This document shows positions 1-9,504 of a stretch of 64,000 bases of DNA, one piece after another. The translations under genes and the position numbers were made by a program. This DNA is from Rhodothermales bacterium (GTDB lineage: Bacteria > Bacteroidota > Rhodothermia > Rhodothermales > UBA10348): the NCBI GenBank assembly GCA_024711125.1, contig JANJTM010000062.1:55864-119863 (forward strand). Reading direction: 5' to 3'. The number at the start of each line of letters is the position of its first letter. Position 1 is the stretch's first letter. The notes beneath the pieces were generated by a model that saw only the letters and a program-made list of their open reading frames with translations, did no database searches and was not told where the DNA came from.

Positions 1-170
1 GCCCTGCCGTTGAGCACGGGCAACGTGCCGGGATGGCCCAGGCTCACGGGGTCCACGTGTTCGTTCGGCTCGGCCGTGAACGCGGCCGAGTCCGGACTGA
101 ACGCCTTCGACGCCGTCGCGAGCTGGCAATGGACTTCGAGTCCGATGACGGTCTCGTACCGTTCGGGCAT
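1..170 (-). CDS. gatB: Asp/Glu-tRNA amidotransferase subunit B, N-terminal fragment
   Basis: Reading the reverse strand from an ATG at 168-170 gives 56 codons that run off the window edge. The start reads [19 protein letters not shown], followed by [12 protein letters not shown], which are the hallmark N-terminal blocks of GatB (the YExVIGLEVHxQL signature and the GxPGxLPVLN block). GatB is the kinase/transamidase subunit of the GatCAB complex, which converts Glu-tRNA(Gln) or Asp-tRNA(Asn) in the cytoplasm. The ATG lies 7 bases after the stop of the E1 gene, so it is probably translated from the same transcript. No good Shine-Dalgarno is visible. Only the first 12 percent or so of a usual GatB is present, truncated by the window and not by mutation. 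Confidence 0.85.
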   Translation of the reverse strand, partial: MPERYETVIGLEVHCQLATASKAFSPDSAAFTAEPNEHVDPVSLGHPGTLPVLNGR

Positions 171-177
171 GACCGTC

Positions 178-2259
178 TCAGTAGGAGAGCAGGCGGTCGA
201 GCGCCCGGGTGAGGCGGGTCCGGGCCGAGTGCACGGTTTCCTCGAGGTGACGGGCGAACGGAATGGGCAGATCCAGCCCGCCCACCCGCACCGGGGGCGC
301 GTCGAGGAATTCGAACGCCTCCTCGGCCACCTGGGACGCGATCTCTCCGCCGAAACCGCCGGTTCGCGCCGCCTCGTGCACGACCAGCAGGCGGCCGGTC
401 TTCCGCACCGAGGCGAGGACCGTCTCGCGGTCCCACGGCACGAGCGTGCGCAGGTCGACCACCTCGATCGAGACGCCGCGCGCGGCGTGGGACTCGGCCT
501 CTTCCAGCGCCCAGTGCACGCCCAGGCCCCAGCTGACGATCGTGCAGTCCTCCCCGCTCCGGGCCACGCGCGCGACCGAGAGCGGAATGCGAACCGGGGC
601 ATCCGGTACCTCCCCCTTCACCCGGCGGTACAGTGCCTTGTGCTCGAAGAACAGGACCGGATTCGGATCGTCGATCGACGAGAGCAGCAGGCCCTTCGCG
701 TCCTCGGGGGTCGAGGGAACGACCACCTTGAGTCCCGCCACGTGGCAGAACCATCCCTCCATCGACTGCGAGTGGAACGGCCCGGCCCCGATGTGTCCCC
801 CGAACGGAGCCCGGATCACGATCGGAAGCGCCGCGCCCCAGCGGTAATGCGTGGTGGCGAGGTTGTTGACGATCTGGTTGAAGCCGCACGAGATGAAATC
901 GGCATACTGCATCTCGACGATCGGCCGCCGCCCGGCGAGAGCCAGCCCCATCGCCGCGCCGACGATGCCGCTCTCCATGATCGGCGTATTGCGCACGCGG
1001 TCACTGCCGAACCGGTCGACGAAACCGGCCGTCACCTTGAAGACGCCCCCGTAGCCGGCGATGTCCTGGCCCATGATCAGCGTTCGGTCGTCCGAGTCGA
1101 GGGCATGCTCGAGCGCGTCGGTGACGGCGTCGATGAAGCGCTTCTCGCTGCGGCGTCCGTCGTCGGGCACCACCACCGGCTTTGCCTCGCGAAAGAGGTC
1201 GCCCAGCTCGACGTCAACGTCCCCTTCCACCTCCGGCTGGCCGATCGCCCATTCGGCGACCTCCTCGACGCGCACCTTGATCTCCCGCCGGATGATGTCC
1301 CGTACGGCAGGGTCGAGGCGCCCTTCCATCGCTTCCTCGAACCGGAGCACGGGATCCCTGCGCGCCCAGGCCTCGAGTTGCTCCTTCGGGACGTACTTCG
1401 TCCCGGAAGCCTCCTCGTGGCCCCGCATGCGGAAGGTTTTCATCTCCAGCAGCACCGGTCCGTTGCCGTCGCGGGCGAAATCGGCGGCCTTGCGCACCTG
1501 GTCGATGACTTCCTCGAGATCGTTGCCGTCCACGATGCGCGACGCCATGCCGTACCCGGCCGCCGCGTCGGCGATGTGCTCGACCGGAATGGCCTCGTGC
1601 GTGGGAGTGGAAAGGCCCCACCCGTTGTTCTCGACGACGAACAGGACCGGCAGCTTCCAGATCGCCGCCAGGCTCAGGGCCTCGTGAAAGTCCCCTTCCC
1701 GTGTCGCGCCTTCGCCGCAGAAAGCCAACGCCACGCGGCGGGAGCCGTCGAGCCGGTACGACAGGCCGAAACCGCAGGCGACCGGGAGCATGGCCGCGAG
1801 CTGCGAAATCATGCCGATGATGCCGTGTTCAGGCAGCCCGAAGTGGAACGTGCGGTCGCGGCCGCGCGTGAAGCCGCCCTGTCGGCCCATCAACTGGCAG
1901 AACAGGGGCTCCAGCGGAACACCGCGCTCGGTCCAGACCCCGAGGTTGCGGTGCATCGGCAGGATGACGTCATCCGGCTCGAGCGCTCGGGCGCACCCCA
2001 CTGCGATCGCCTCCTGCCCATACCCGCTGAACCACTTGGAGAGGCGGCCCTGCCGGATCAGCCGAAGCATCTTCTCCTCGATGAGCCTCGGAAGGAGCAG
2101 CGCGTGGTAGAGCGAAGCCGGATCGTCGGTGGTCAGGCGGCCGGTCATGGCGGGTGCCGCGGGCTTCGCGGCCGACGCCCGCTTTCCGTTCGTGCCCTTT
2201 CGGCGCTCGGGAGCGGTCTGCGCCGCGCCGGAGGGCGCGACCTGGGTCTTCTTCGGCAT
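178..2259 (-). CDS. Fused alpha-beta E1 component of a 2-oxoacid (branched-chain type) dehydrogenase
   Basis: This 693-residue protein carries both halves of a thiamine-diphosphate E1. The alpha part (about residues 45-360) has the TPP-binding stretch [14 protein letters not shown]...VVENN at about 182-212. The beta part (about 375-693) starts near [14 protein letters not shown] and contains the [11 protein letters not shown] and [15 protein letters not shown] blocks. E1 decarboxylates branched-chain 2-oxoacids (or acetoin/pyruvate) and passes the acyl group to a lipoyl E2. Neither E2 nor E3 is in the window. In many bacteria alpha and beta are separate genes. The single-chain form is common in Bacteroidota. 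The first 40 residues are a K/A/P-rich tail of unknown role. The ATG at 2257-2259 was chosen because it lies 17 bases after the preceding stop. An in-frame extension upstream would run through the sugar transferase gene. Exact substrate is not determinable here. Confidence 0.9.
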   Translation of the reverse strand: MPKKTQVAPSGAAQTAPERRKGTNGKRASAAKPAAPAMTGRLTTDDPASLYHALLLPRLIEEKMLRLIRQGRLSKWFSGYGQEAIAVGCARALEPDDVILPMHRNLGVWTERGVPLEPLFCQLMGRQGGFTRGRDRTFHFGLPEHGIIGMISQLAAMLPVACGFGLSYRLDGSRRVALAFCGEGATREGDFHEALSLAAIWKLPVLFVVENNGWGLSTPTHEAIPVEHIADAAAGYGMASRIVDGNDLEEVIDQVRKAADFARDGNGPVLLEMKTFRMRGHEEASGTKYVPKEQLEAWARRDPVLRFEEAMEGRLDPAVRDIIRREIKVRVEEVAEWAIGQPEVEGDVDVELGDLFREAKPVVVPDDGRRSEKRFIDAVTDALEHALDSDDRTLIMGQDIAGYGGVFKVTAGFVDRFGSDRVRNTPIMESGIVGAAMGLALAGRRPIVEMQYADFISCGFNQIVNNLATTHYRWGAALPIVIRAPFGGHIGAGPFHSQSMEGWFCHVAGLKVVVPSTPEDAKGLLLSSIDDPNPVLFFEHKALYRRVKGEVPDAPVRIPLSVARVARSGEDCTIVSWGLGVHWALEEAESHAARGVSIEVVDLRTLVPWDRETVLASVRKTGRLLVVHEAARTGGFGGEIASQVAEEAFEFLDAPPVRVGGLDLPIPFARHLEETVHSARTRLTRALDRLLSY

Positions 2260-2276
2260 GGATGGGTCCGGGCGGA

Positions 2277-3668
2277 TCAGTGTCCCTTCGCCCGCAAGGC
2301 GGTCGTGAGCGTGCGCAGGAGGATCTGGAAATCGCGACGCAGGCTCATGTTCTCGATATAGAAGAGGTCGTACTTCACTTTCTGCCGGACATCCTCGAGG
2401 CTCTGGTCGTATTTCCACTTCACCTGCGCCCAGCCGGTAATGCCCGGTTTGACGCGGTGCCTGCGGCCGTAGAGAGGGATCTCGCGCGAGAGCCGCTCCA
2501 CGAAGAAGGGGCGCTCGGGCCGCGGTCCGACGAGACTCATGTCGCCCTTGAACACGTTCCAGAACTGCGGGATCTCGTCCAGGCGAGTTTTTCTCAACCA
2601 CCGGCCGATCGGCGTGTACCGTGGATCGTCCGGTTCTGCCCAGACCGGACCGGTGTGCGCCTCCGCGTCGTCCCGCATGGTGCGGAATTTCAACATCATG
2701 AAGGGCTTGCCGTGTCTTCCGACCCGCTGCTGCCGGTAGATGGCCGGGCCCGGCGACGTGGCGCGCACGAGCAGTCCGACCACGATCCACAACGGAAGTC
2801 CGACGACGAGCACGGCGCTCGAGACGAGGAGATCGACGAGGCGCTTCGTCGTCTGCTCCCACGCCGGCATGGGCTCGGGCATGACCTCGATGAGCGGAAG
2901 GCCGTACAGGTGCTCGGTACGGGCCATTCCGCCCACGATCGAGTAGAAATCGGGCACGAGCTTGAGGGACACCGCCTTGCCGTCGCACTGCCGGAGCACG
3001 TCCACGAGCGCCTCGCGGTCGTCCGGTCCGAGGGCGATCAGCACGTCCTGTACGCGCAGTTCGTCGATCAGGCGGGGCAGGTCTCCGATGGCGGCGGTCT
3101 GCCGAGGGTCGGCACCCGGCTCCTCTCGCCCCAACCGCACCGCACCGACGATCTGGAGACCGGCCTCCGGGTACCGCGCCACGTCTTCGTACAGCGAGTC
3201 GAGCCGGGTATCCCAGCCTACGACCAGGGCCCGGTGCAGCCCCTTTCCGCGCAGGATCAGGGCCTTCTGCACGGATCGCACCGCCACCCGGCCCGTTGCC
3301 AGCAGCGAAAGGACCGCCACCCAGTAGAAGAGCAGGTTCCGCCGCGCCGAGTAGGCGTCGAGGTTGTCGATGAACAGGAGGAAGAACAGGACCAGGATGC
3401 CGATCGTCACGACCTTGGCCAGCGATACCATCTCGTCGAATCGGCTGGCGGCGTACCGCTCGCGGTACATGCCGAAGAAGAGCAGCGCCAACAGCCAGAA
3501 AAACGTCAACGAGAACACGACGGCGCCCAACGCGACCGGCGACGGGGAAAACAGCGGGTCCGCCAGCCATCCCCACCGGAAACGCGCCTCGTGCCACAGC
3601 ACGTTCGCCCCCGCAAGGGCGAGCGCGTCCACGAGCAGGAGGACGAGGAGTTCGGTTCGGCGCGACAC
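2277..3668 (-). CDS. Undecaprenyl-phosphate sugar phosphotransferase (WbaP/WcaJ family)
   Basis: A 463-residue polyprenyl glycosylphosphotransferase. Four hydrophobic segments lie in the first 140 residues, then a CoA-binding-like domain (around VVGWDTRLDSLYEDV...), a fifth membrane segment, and the C-terminal catalytic bacterial sugar transferase domain. The latter shows KRLVDLLVSS, the KFRTM block followed by acidic residues, KTRLDEIPQFWNV, SLVGPRPERP and KPGITGWAQV, all diagnostic of the family. It loads a sugar-1-phosphate onto undecaprenyl phosphate at the inner membrane, the first step of capsule or exopolysaccharide repeat-unit synthesis. The Wzi-like capsule gene is divergent immediately upstream, which supports a surface-polysaccharide role. 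The gene is first in a minus-strand run with E1 and gatB. Confidence 0.92.
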   Translation of the reverse strand: MSRRTELLVLLLVDALALAGANVLWHEARFRWGWLADPLFSPSPVALGAVVFSLTFFWLLALLFFGMYRERYAASRFDEMVSLAKVVTIGILVLFFLLFIDNLDAYSARRNLLFYWVAVLSLLATGRVAVRSVQKALILRGKGLHRALVVGWDTRLDSLYEDVARYPEAGLQIVGAVRLGREEPGADPRQTAAIGDLPRLIDELRVQDVLIALGPDDREALVDVLRQCDGKAVSLKLVPDFYSIVGGMARTEHLYGLPLIEVMPEPMPAWEQTTKRLVDLLVSSAVLVVGLPLWIVVGLLVRATSPGPAIYRQQRVGRHGKPFMMLKFRTMRDDAEAHTGPVWAEPDDPRYTPIGRWLRKTRLDEIPQFWNVFKGDMSLVGPRPERPFFVERLSREIPLYGRRHRVKPGITGWAQVKWKYDQSLEDVRQKVKYDLFYIENMSLRRDFQILLRTLTTALRAKGH

Positions 3669-3702
3669 GGATCGGCCCGCGAGGGCCCGGATGCTGGCGC
3701 GC

Positions 3703-3710
3703 CGAAAATA
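3703..3710 (-). promoter_or_regulatory. Candidate -7 promoter element for the sugar transferase gene
   Basis: The reverse strand reads TATTTTCG, one base from the Bacteroidota -7 consensus TAnnTTTG, about 35 bases before the start at 3668. No convincing -33 TTTG was found. It sits back to back with the plus-strand element at 3784. Confidence 0.35.
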
Positions 3711-3783
3711 CGGTCGGAGCGGCCAGAACCCGTGCGGCCGGGCCCGGTTACCTCCCGACGTCGATTCCTGCTTCCCGCCTGCC

Positions 3784-3791
3784 TACCTTTG
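3784..3791 (+). promoter_or_regulatory. Candidate -7 promoter element for the Wzi-like gene
   Basis: TACCTTTG is an exact match to the Bacteroidota TAnnTTTG element, 28 bases before the ATG at 3819. No clear -33 TTTG lies at the expected 19-23 base spacing, so the call rests on one hexamer-scale match plus position. Confidence 0.45.
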
Positions 3792-3818
3792 CGATCGTCG
3801 ACGCTCCTCCGACCGAGC

Positions 3819-5387
3819 ATGCCCCCAAGACCGCCGACACGCCGTTACCTTCACCTCGTCCTGCTCACGCTCGCGGCCCTCGCGCCGGCCGCGCGCGGCC
3901 AGGCGCCGGCCGATGCCCGCCTGCTCGCCACGGACGACCCCGCGTACGTATGGATCGCGCGCCTGCAGGACCGCGGCCTGCTGCCGGGCCTGACGCCGGG
4001 CGCGCTGCCCTACACCGTGGGCGAGATCCGGACGGCGCTCGCGGCTGCCCCTGCCCGCGACCCCGTGGAGGCCCGATGGATGCGCCTCGTCTCCGGGAGA
4101 CTCGGGCCGCCGGTGGAAGGGTACGCGGTCCACGGCGCGATCGAACCGGGCCTGAGGGCGACCACCCACCGCCGGCTCGACCCCGTGCGCGAACTCGGAG
4201 ACCGGGGCCGCGCCTACCCCCGGGTCACGTTGCGCACCTCGGCGACGGCCGGACCGTGGGCGCTCGAGGTCGCGGCGCGCGTCGACGCGTGGTACGACCT
4301 CGATCCGGACGGAATGGACACGGCGCTCAGGGCGTTCGCAAGGTCCGAGCAAGCCGCCGTCAGCCGTTCCGGCACCCTGACCGCGTGGGCGTTCGGACGG
4401 TATTCCGACCACTGGGGTCTCCCCGGAGAACCCGGACTGGTCCTCTCCGACAATGCCCGGTCTCTGGACGGGCTTCGTTTCCGCTTCGGGGGTCGCCGGT
4501 TGGCGCTCCGATCCGTCGTGGCCGAACTCGACGCCGTCACGGGCGACGGGCGGTTCACGGGCACGGCCGGCGACGACTCCGTCGCTTCCGGCCAGGAGCG
4601 CCGCTGGCTGGCCGCCCACCGCCTCGACTGGAGTCCCACGCCGCGCGTCACGCTCACGCTGTTCGAGTCGGTGCTGTTCTCGGACGTCTCGGCCGGATGG
4701 TCGGCGAAGTGGCTCAATCCCCTCCAGCCGGTGCTCCTCGAACTCGACAACCGGCCGAAGAACGACGAGAACAACGGCATGATCGGCCTGGGAGTCCACG
4801 CGCGATCGGCGTCGCTTCGGGTATACGGGCAGGTCCTGGTAGACGATTTCGACATCATGAACCATGACGAGCGCGCCTCGGTCGCGGCCCATCTCTCGAT
4901 GGTCCGGGCACGCCTCGGCTCGTCCGTCGACGCGGGCCTTTCCGCGACCGCCGTGGCTTCCCGCACGTACAACACGTTCCAGCCCGAAGGCCGCTACCTG
5001 CACCTCGGACGCGGCCTGGCAACCCAGTTTTCCGACTACGTCGAAAGCACGGGCTTCCTCCGCTGGTATGCCGACACCGTGACCGACGGCCTGGTGGTGG
5101 AGCCGTACGCGACGCTTCTCTGGCAGGGTGAGCGCGACCTGCGTCAGCCGTATCTCGCGGCCGACAACGACTTCGCGACCGTGCTCTCGGGCACGGTGGA
5201 GCGCACGGCGCGAATCGCCGTGCGAACCGCCTGGGAGCCATCGGAACGGTTCCGCCTCGTAATCGACGCGGGCGTCAACCACGTGCGGAACCTCGCCCAC
5301 GTCCCGTCGGCAACCCGGACGCGGGCTTCGGCGACCGCGGCGATCCATTTTCGGATCGCGGGCAGCCGTCCGCTCCGGCTCGACTGA
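3819..5387 (+). CDS. Wzi-like capsule assembly outer-membrane protein
   Basis: 522 residues with a signal peptide (MPPRPPTRRYLHLVLLTLAA... cleaved near ARGQ). The first mature block, WIARLQDRGLLPGL, matches the start of Wzi-family proteins. The rest alternates short amphipathic strands with aromatic girdle residues, for example WSAKWLNPLQPVLLELDNRPKNDENN, as expected for a beta barrel. Wzi anchors capsular polysaccharide at the cell surface and does not export it. Wzi-family domains in Bacteroidota are often found by similarity only, so the role is inferred. The ATG at 3819 is preferred because a signal peptide begins there, although the frame is open far upstream. The next gene begins 3 bases after the stop, so the three plus-strand genes are likely one transcript. 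Confidence 0.75.
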   Translation: MPPRPPTRRYLHLVLLTLAALAPAARGQAPADARLLATDDPAYVWIARLQDRGLLPGLTPGALPYTVGEIRTALAAAPARDPVEARWMRLVSGRLGPPVEGYAVHGAIEPGLRATTHRRLDPVRELGDRGRAYPRVTLRTSATAGPWALEVAARVDAWYDLDPDGMDTALRAFARSEQAAVSRSGTLTAWAFGRYSDHWGLPGEPGLVLSDNARSLDGLRFRFGGRRLALRSVVAELDAVTGDGRFTGTAGDDSVASGQERRWLAAHRLDWSPTPRVTLTLFESVLFSDVSAGWSAKWLNPLQPVLLELDNRPKNDENNGMIGLGVHARSASLRVYGQVLVDDFDIMNHDERASVAAHLSMVRARLGSSVDAGLSATAVASRTYNTFQPEGRYLHLGRGLATQFSDYVESTGFLRWYADTVTDGLVVEPYATLLWQGERDLRQPYLAADNDFATVLSGTVERTARIAVRTAWEPSERFRLVIDAGVNHVRNLAHVPSATRTRASATAAIHFRIAGSRPLRLD

Positions 5388-5390
5388 ACG

Positions 5391-5978
5391 ATGCGTTTCG
5401 GAACCGCGCGGTTCGCGTTGCTCGCCCTCGTGGCGTCGATGGCCGTTCCCGGCGTGGCCGCCCAGGATGCGGCGTGGTCGACGCTGCGGATTTCCGTCGC
5501 GGGCGCCGAAAGCGTCACGCGCGTCGGCATGCACACGTGGTGGCGGCCGACGACGGGCGCCGCCCTTCGGGTCGAGGCGCCCTTCGAGGGCGGTTTCCTC
5601 GAGGCCGGAGCCCGTTTCATGCCGCTCGGGGCGCGCACCGACGCGGTGCCTTCGTACACCGCCCTGCTGGCGTGGGCGGGATGGGGTGGCGCCTGGCGCC
5701 CCGTGCGCCCGGTTCGCCTTTCGGCCGCCCTGCGCGCCGGCATGCTGCGCATGGATTTCGCGGAAGACATCGCCTTCGCCGGCGTGCGCAGCGAAAGCGA
5801 ACTCACGCTCGGCGGCGCCGCCCGACTCGAGATCGTGCTGTCGGGCCGTCTCGGCGTATTCGCCGAAGCGGCCGCGGAACGGACCCTGACGGCCATCGAG
5901 ATCGACCAGGTGCACGCCTCGGCCGGCCTCCTCCTGCGCGTCGGTGCGCCGCGATGGGTGCGGGAGGTCCTGCGATGA
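5391..5978 (+). CDS. Small secreted barrel-like protein of unknown function
   Basis: 195 residues: a signal peptide ending near VAAQ, then alternating strands rich in G, A, R and aromatic residues (GMHTWWRPTTGAALRVEAPF, AGARFMPLGARTDAV). I do not recognise a family. The length and strand pattern fit a small outer-membrane beta barrel of perhaps eight strands. There is no terminal Phe, which is atypical for a Bam substrate. It starts 3 bases after the Wzi-like gene and its stop overlaps the start of the TonB-plug receptor gene (ATGA at 5975-5978). That coupling suggests it works with the flanking two outer-membrane proteins. Confidence 0.6.
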   Translation: MRFGTARFALLALVASMAVPGVAAQDAAWSTLRISVAGAESVTRVGMHTWWRPTTGAALRVEAPFEGGFLEAGARFMPLGARTDAVPSYTALLAWAGWGGAWRPVRPVRLSAALRAGMLRMDFAEDIAFAGVRSESELTLGGAARLEIVLSGRLGVFAEAAAERTLTAIEIDQVHASAGLLLRVGAPRWVREVLR

Positions 5979-7966
5979 CCCTGCGATCGGCGCTCCTGGC
6001 CGCCCTCTCGGCATCGGCGTTCGTTCCCGCGGCGGCCCAACCCCTGGCGGCCGCGGACGCGTTCGTCGTCCGGGTGGATTCGGCGACCATCGCCCGGAGC
6101 GGCGCATCCCGCGTGGCCGACCTGCTTCGTCTCGCCGGGGCCCACGCGGGCCATTCGCTCGACGGATTCCGCCTGTCCTTCGATCCGGCGGGCTCGTCCT
6201 CCCCGCTCTTCCCGACGTGGCAACTGGTCGTGGACGGGGTGCCGATGCCGGTCGGCGGCCCGTTCGACCGGCACCCGGAGTTGATTCCGACGGTCCCCGG
6301 CCTCGTGCGCGAGGTCCGCGTCATCACGGCCCCGTCGACGCGGTCCGCGGGCGGGCGCATCGAGATCGACACGGCCCGACCGCCCGAGGGCCTCTCGATC
6401 GCCGGGCACGTCTCGGCGGGAAACGAGGTCGGAGATCCCGGGCCGTACCGGTACACCCCGCTCGCGACGCCGAATGCCGACCGCATCGGACCGGTCTTCG
6501 GGTTCCGCGGTGCGGTGCGCGCCGACGCATGGCGGGTGGAGGGCACGTATCGGGGGGACGAGATCCACATGACCGACCCGGCCCTCGAGCCCCGCGTCCG
6601 CCTGCTGTACCGCGGAACCTACCGGCCGCGACTGCTCCTGGCGGCGCCCTCGCTTGCCGTGCACCGCGAATCGGCCCGGTCCAGGCACCGGTTCCAGTTC
6701 CACTTCGGTGCGCTTCGCGACCTTCGACTGGTGGCGGAAACCGGATCCGAGGTGCCCAGCCTCTCCCGGCATTGGGCCGCCTCGGCGGCAGGCCGCCAGG
6801 CGATAGGGCGCCGCTGGGGTGTGGAATACGCGCTGGACGCCAGGCAACAGGACATCCTGCCCCGCACCGCCGACCAGTCCGTGGCGTTCGACCAGGTTTT
6901 CGCGCGTCTCGACGCCGAGTTCGCGCTCCGTCGCGAGAGTCGCCGTTTCGCGATCGGCCTTTCCCTGGGAGGGAGGCTGCGCCGATTGGACCCCATGCCG
7001 GGCGTCCTGGACCGAACCGTGGCCGTTCCGTCGGCCCGGCTCGACGTCGCGTGGCAGCCCACCCCCGGCTGGCGTCACGCGGTCGCCGTCGAAACCGCCC
7101 TCTCCAACGAGGATCCGCTCCGCCGGAACCGGCTTCGGCACAGCGCCACATGGCTGCAGCGGATCGCGTCGCCCGGAGGCTCGACCTTCGACCTCGCCGC
7201 GGGCTGGATCGTGGAGATGCCCGAGGTGGCGGAACAGCCCGCGTGGTGGATCCTCCAGGGGTGGCGACCGCCGTCGATCGGCGCGGATGATGAATCGCCC
7301 CGCCTGACGGGCGCGCCGTACCTGCTCGACGCGCGAACCGGTTCCGGGCAGGCCGAGTGGACGCTCCGGTTTCGCGGCGGCACAACGCTGGCCCTCCTTG
7401 GGTTCGGTCGTGTCTACCGCGGCCACACGCTCCCGCAGATCGACCTCGTTGCCGGGCCGTCGCTCGCGCCCCGGCTCGACGGCCGCGAGCGTTTCGCGAT
7501 CGGCGTCGGCGGAGCGCTGTACGGGGCGCGAATCCGGGTGGCAGGACCTGCTTCCGCGGTGGCGTGGCACCGTCTCGACCTCACCTGGACGCGGCCCGTC
7601 GCGGAAGGCGACGAAGTCTACTGGCGGCACGCCGTGACCAGGCCCGCCGTGGAAGCCTCGTGGCTGGCTTCGACCCAGCCGGTCCCGCGGACCTCGATCC
7701 TCGTCGAAGCGAGCGCGCGGTCGAGCGCGTCGTGGCCCGGTTTCGTCCCGGATCCGACGACCGGGGGCTACGCGGTGCTTCCGTCGCGGGTCGACGTCTC
7801 GATCGCCGTGTCGAAGAACCTCTGGGGCGACCGGCTGCTCGTCCAGGCCGCCTTCCGCCACGCCCTGGACCGTCCGTTCCGTACGCATCCCTTCGGACAG
7901 TCGGACCGGCTGGCGCTCCACCTGGGAATCAGGGCGCAGTTGGGCTACGTGCCCGGGGAATCCTGA
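5975..7966 (+). CDS. TonB-dependent receptor-like outer-membrane protein
   Basis: 663 residues with a signal peptide (ends near PAAAQP). Residues about 20-135 look like a TonB receptor plug: RVDSATIARSGASRVADLLR, LVVDGVPMPV and VREVRVITAP..GGRIEIDT follow the usual plug order. The remainder is a long beta-barrel-like region. It is shorter than most TonB receptors (often 700-1000) and has no carboxypeptidase-like N-terminal domain and no obvious TonB box. The gene overlaps its predecessor by 4 bases, ending a three-gene envelope operon with the Wzi-like gene. Substrate is unknown. The location suggests a surface polysaccharide or its fragments, which is inference only. Confidence 0.7.
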   Translation: MTLRSALLAALSASAFVPAAAQPLAAADAFVVRVDSATIARSGASRVADLLRLAGAHAGHSLDGFRLSFDPAGSSSPLFPTWQLVVDGVPMPVGGPFDRHPELIPTVPGLVREVRVITAPSTRSAGGRIEIDTARPPEGLSIAGHVSAGNEVGDPGPYRYTPLATPNADRIGPVFGFRGAVRADAWRVEGTYRGDEIHMTDPALEPRVRLLYRGTYRPRLLLAAPSLAVHRESARSRHRFQFHFGALRDLRLVAETGSEVPSLSRHWAASAAGRQAIGRRWGVEYALDARQQDILPRTADQSVAFDQVFARLDAEFALRRESRRFAIGLSLGGRLRRLDPMPGVLDRTVAVPSARLDVAWQPTPGWRHAVAVETALSNEDPLRRNRLRHSATWLQRIASPGGSTFDLAAGWIVEMPEVAEQPAWWILQGWRPPSIGADDESPRLTGAPYLLDARTGSGQAEWTLRFRGGTTLALLGFGRVYRGHTLPQIDLVAGPSLAPRLDGRERFAIGVGGALYGARIRVAGPASAVAWHRLDLTWTRPVAEGDEVYWRHAVTRPAVEASWLASTQPVPRTSILVEASARSSASWPGFVPDPTTGGYAVLPSRVDVSIAVSKNLWGDRLLVQAAFRHALDRPFRTHPFGQSDRLALHLGIRAQLGYVPGES

Positions 7967-8048
7967 CGCACGAGCGTACGGAATTCCCCGGTGTCCGGAT
8001 GGGGCGGGCCCGGTCGAGGGACGGGCTCCGAATTGCTATCGTAGAACC

Positions 8049-9503
8049 GTGGACCCGATTCTCGAGCGATACCGACCGTTGGTGAATGACTTCGCCGCGT
8101 TCGCCGATGCGTGCGCACGGCCGCTGCCGACGTGCATCTGGACGAATCCGCTCCGCGTGGACTGGGAGGAGGTGCGCGACGAACTCGCGGCCGAAGGACT
8201 CGATGCCGAGCCCGTCGCCTGGTCGCGCGAGGCGTGGAGGCTGCATTCGCCCATGCGCCTGGTCGACAGCCTCGGATACCGGGCGGGCGTTTTCCACGTC
8301 CAGGAGGAAGCGTCCCAGCTGCCCGTGGCCCTGCTCGGCATCGACCCCTCGTGCCGGGTGCTCGACCTGTGCGCCGCCCCCGGGGGCAAGACCGCGCTCA
8401 TCGCGATCCGCCTCGGCGGCAGGGGCACCGTGATCGCCAACGACCCGTCGCGGGGACGCCAATCCGTGACGCGCACCACGCTGGACCGCCTGGGGCTCGC
8501 GAACGTGTCCCTCACCGACCGCGACGGGAGGGATCCCTCGTGGCCCGAAGCGTCGTTCGACCGGGTACTCGTGGACGCGCCGTGCACGTGCGAAGGGACC
8601 GTGCGCAAGCACCCCGGCATCCTGGCGCGCGCGAGCGAGGGCTCGAGGCGTTATCTCGCCGACGTGCAGAGAGCGCTGCTCCTCAACGCGCTGCGGATCT
8701 GCCGTCCGGGAGGGCGCGTCGTCTACTCCACGTGCACGTTCGCTCCCGAGGAGAACGAGTCGGTCGTCGCCGACGTGCTCGAACGGTCGGGCGGTGCGGT
8801 ACGCGTCGTTCCCGTGGCCGTGCCCGGGCTGCGATCGCGACCCGGCCTCACCGAATGGGACGGGCGGCGTTATCCCCCTGCGATGGCCCTCTCGCACCGC
8901 CTGTGGCCGCACGAGGCCGACACGGGCGGTTTCTTCGCCGTGGCCCTGCAGCGCACGGGTCGAACGGCATCGGCGCCCCCGGCGTTCGAACGCCCCTCCG
9001 GGGACCGTCATCCCGAAGACCCCGACGTGGAGCCGTGGATCCGCCTGTTCCCGGACCGTTTCGGGCTCGACCGCGATCGCATCCGGTCCTACCGATACCG
9101 CCGATCCGGCCGCCGATACCTGCTCGCGATACCGGCGGATCACGAGCCTCGCCTTCCGTTCGAACCGTTTTCGACCGGTCTGGCCGTGTTGCGCGTCAAC
9201 GGCCGGTCCGCCAAACCGACGACGCGCTCGGCGATCGCGTTCGGGCATGCCGCCGTGCGCAACCGCGTTCTCCTCGACCGGGCGCAGGCGCTGCGGTTCG
9301 TTTCGGGTCGGGACGCGTGGCCCACCCCGCACGGCGCCGCGGGCATCACCTCGTCGGGATGGGTCTTCGTGGCCCACGGCCGCATCACGCTGGGCGTCGG
9401 CGTTGCGGTGCCCGATCCGACCGGCTGGCGCGTCGAAAGTCTCTATCCCAAGCACTTCGCGGGCCTGTCCCGGCCCTCCGACTCCATAGACTCCGTATCC
9501 TGA
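8049..9503 (+). CDS. RsmF-like 16S rRNA m5C methyltransferase
   Basis: A 484-residue RsmB/NOP2-family RNA cytosine-C5 methyltransferase. Visible motifs are the SAM-binding CAAPGGKT (108-115), DAPCTCEGT (176-184, motif IV Cys179) and STCTFAPEENE (227 onward, catalytic Cys229 in motif VI). The EGTVRKHP context and the C-terminal half after residue 330 resemble RsmF/YebU-type enzymes, which methylate 16S rRNA C1407 and carry a PUA-like C-terminus. The exact target nucleotide cannot be fixed from sequence. The start is GTG at 8049. Next to it, formate-THF ligase starts one base after the stop, so the two are probably co-transcribed. A second paralogue (rsmB) lies 5 kb downstream. Confidence 0.85.
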   Translation: MDPILERYRPLVNDFAAFADACARPLPTCIWTNPLRVDWEEVRDELAAEGLDAEPVAWSREAWRLHSPMRLVDSLGYRAGVFHVQEEASQLPVALLGIDPSCRVLDLCAAPGGKTALIAIRLGGRGTVIANDPSRGRQSVTRTTLDRLGLANVSLTDRDGRDPSWPEASFDRVLVDAPCTCEGTVRKHPGILARASEGSRRYLADVQRALLLNALRICRPGGRVVYSTCTFAPEENESVVADVLERSGGAVRVVPVAVPGLRSRPGLTEWDGRRYPPAMALSHRLWPHEADTGGFFAVALQRTGRTASAPPAFERPSGDRHPEDPDVEPWIRLFPDRFGLDRDRIRSYRYRRSGRRYLLAIPADHEPRLPFEPFSTGLAVLRVNGRSAKPTTRSAIAFGHAAVRNRVLLDRAQALRFVSGRDAWPTPHGAAGITSSGWVFVAHGRITLGVGVAVPDPTGWRVESLYPKHFAGLSRPSDSIDSVS

Positions 9504-9504
9504 C

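Noticed and set aside
10..2361. Long plus-strand frame opposite E1 and gatB
   Set aside because: Reverse strand has clear E1 motifs and GatB start. The plus-strand translation shows no family pattern.
8049..9503. Naming this gene rsmF outright
   Set aside because: Family motifs are clear, but the target base depends on details I cannot verify without alignment, so only the family was stated.
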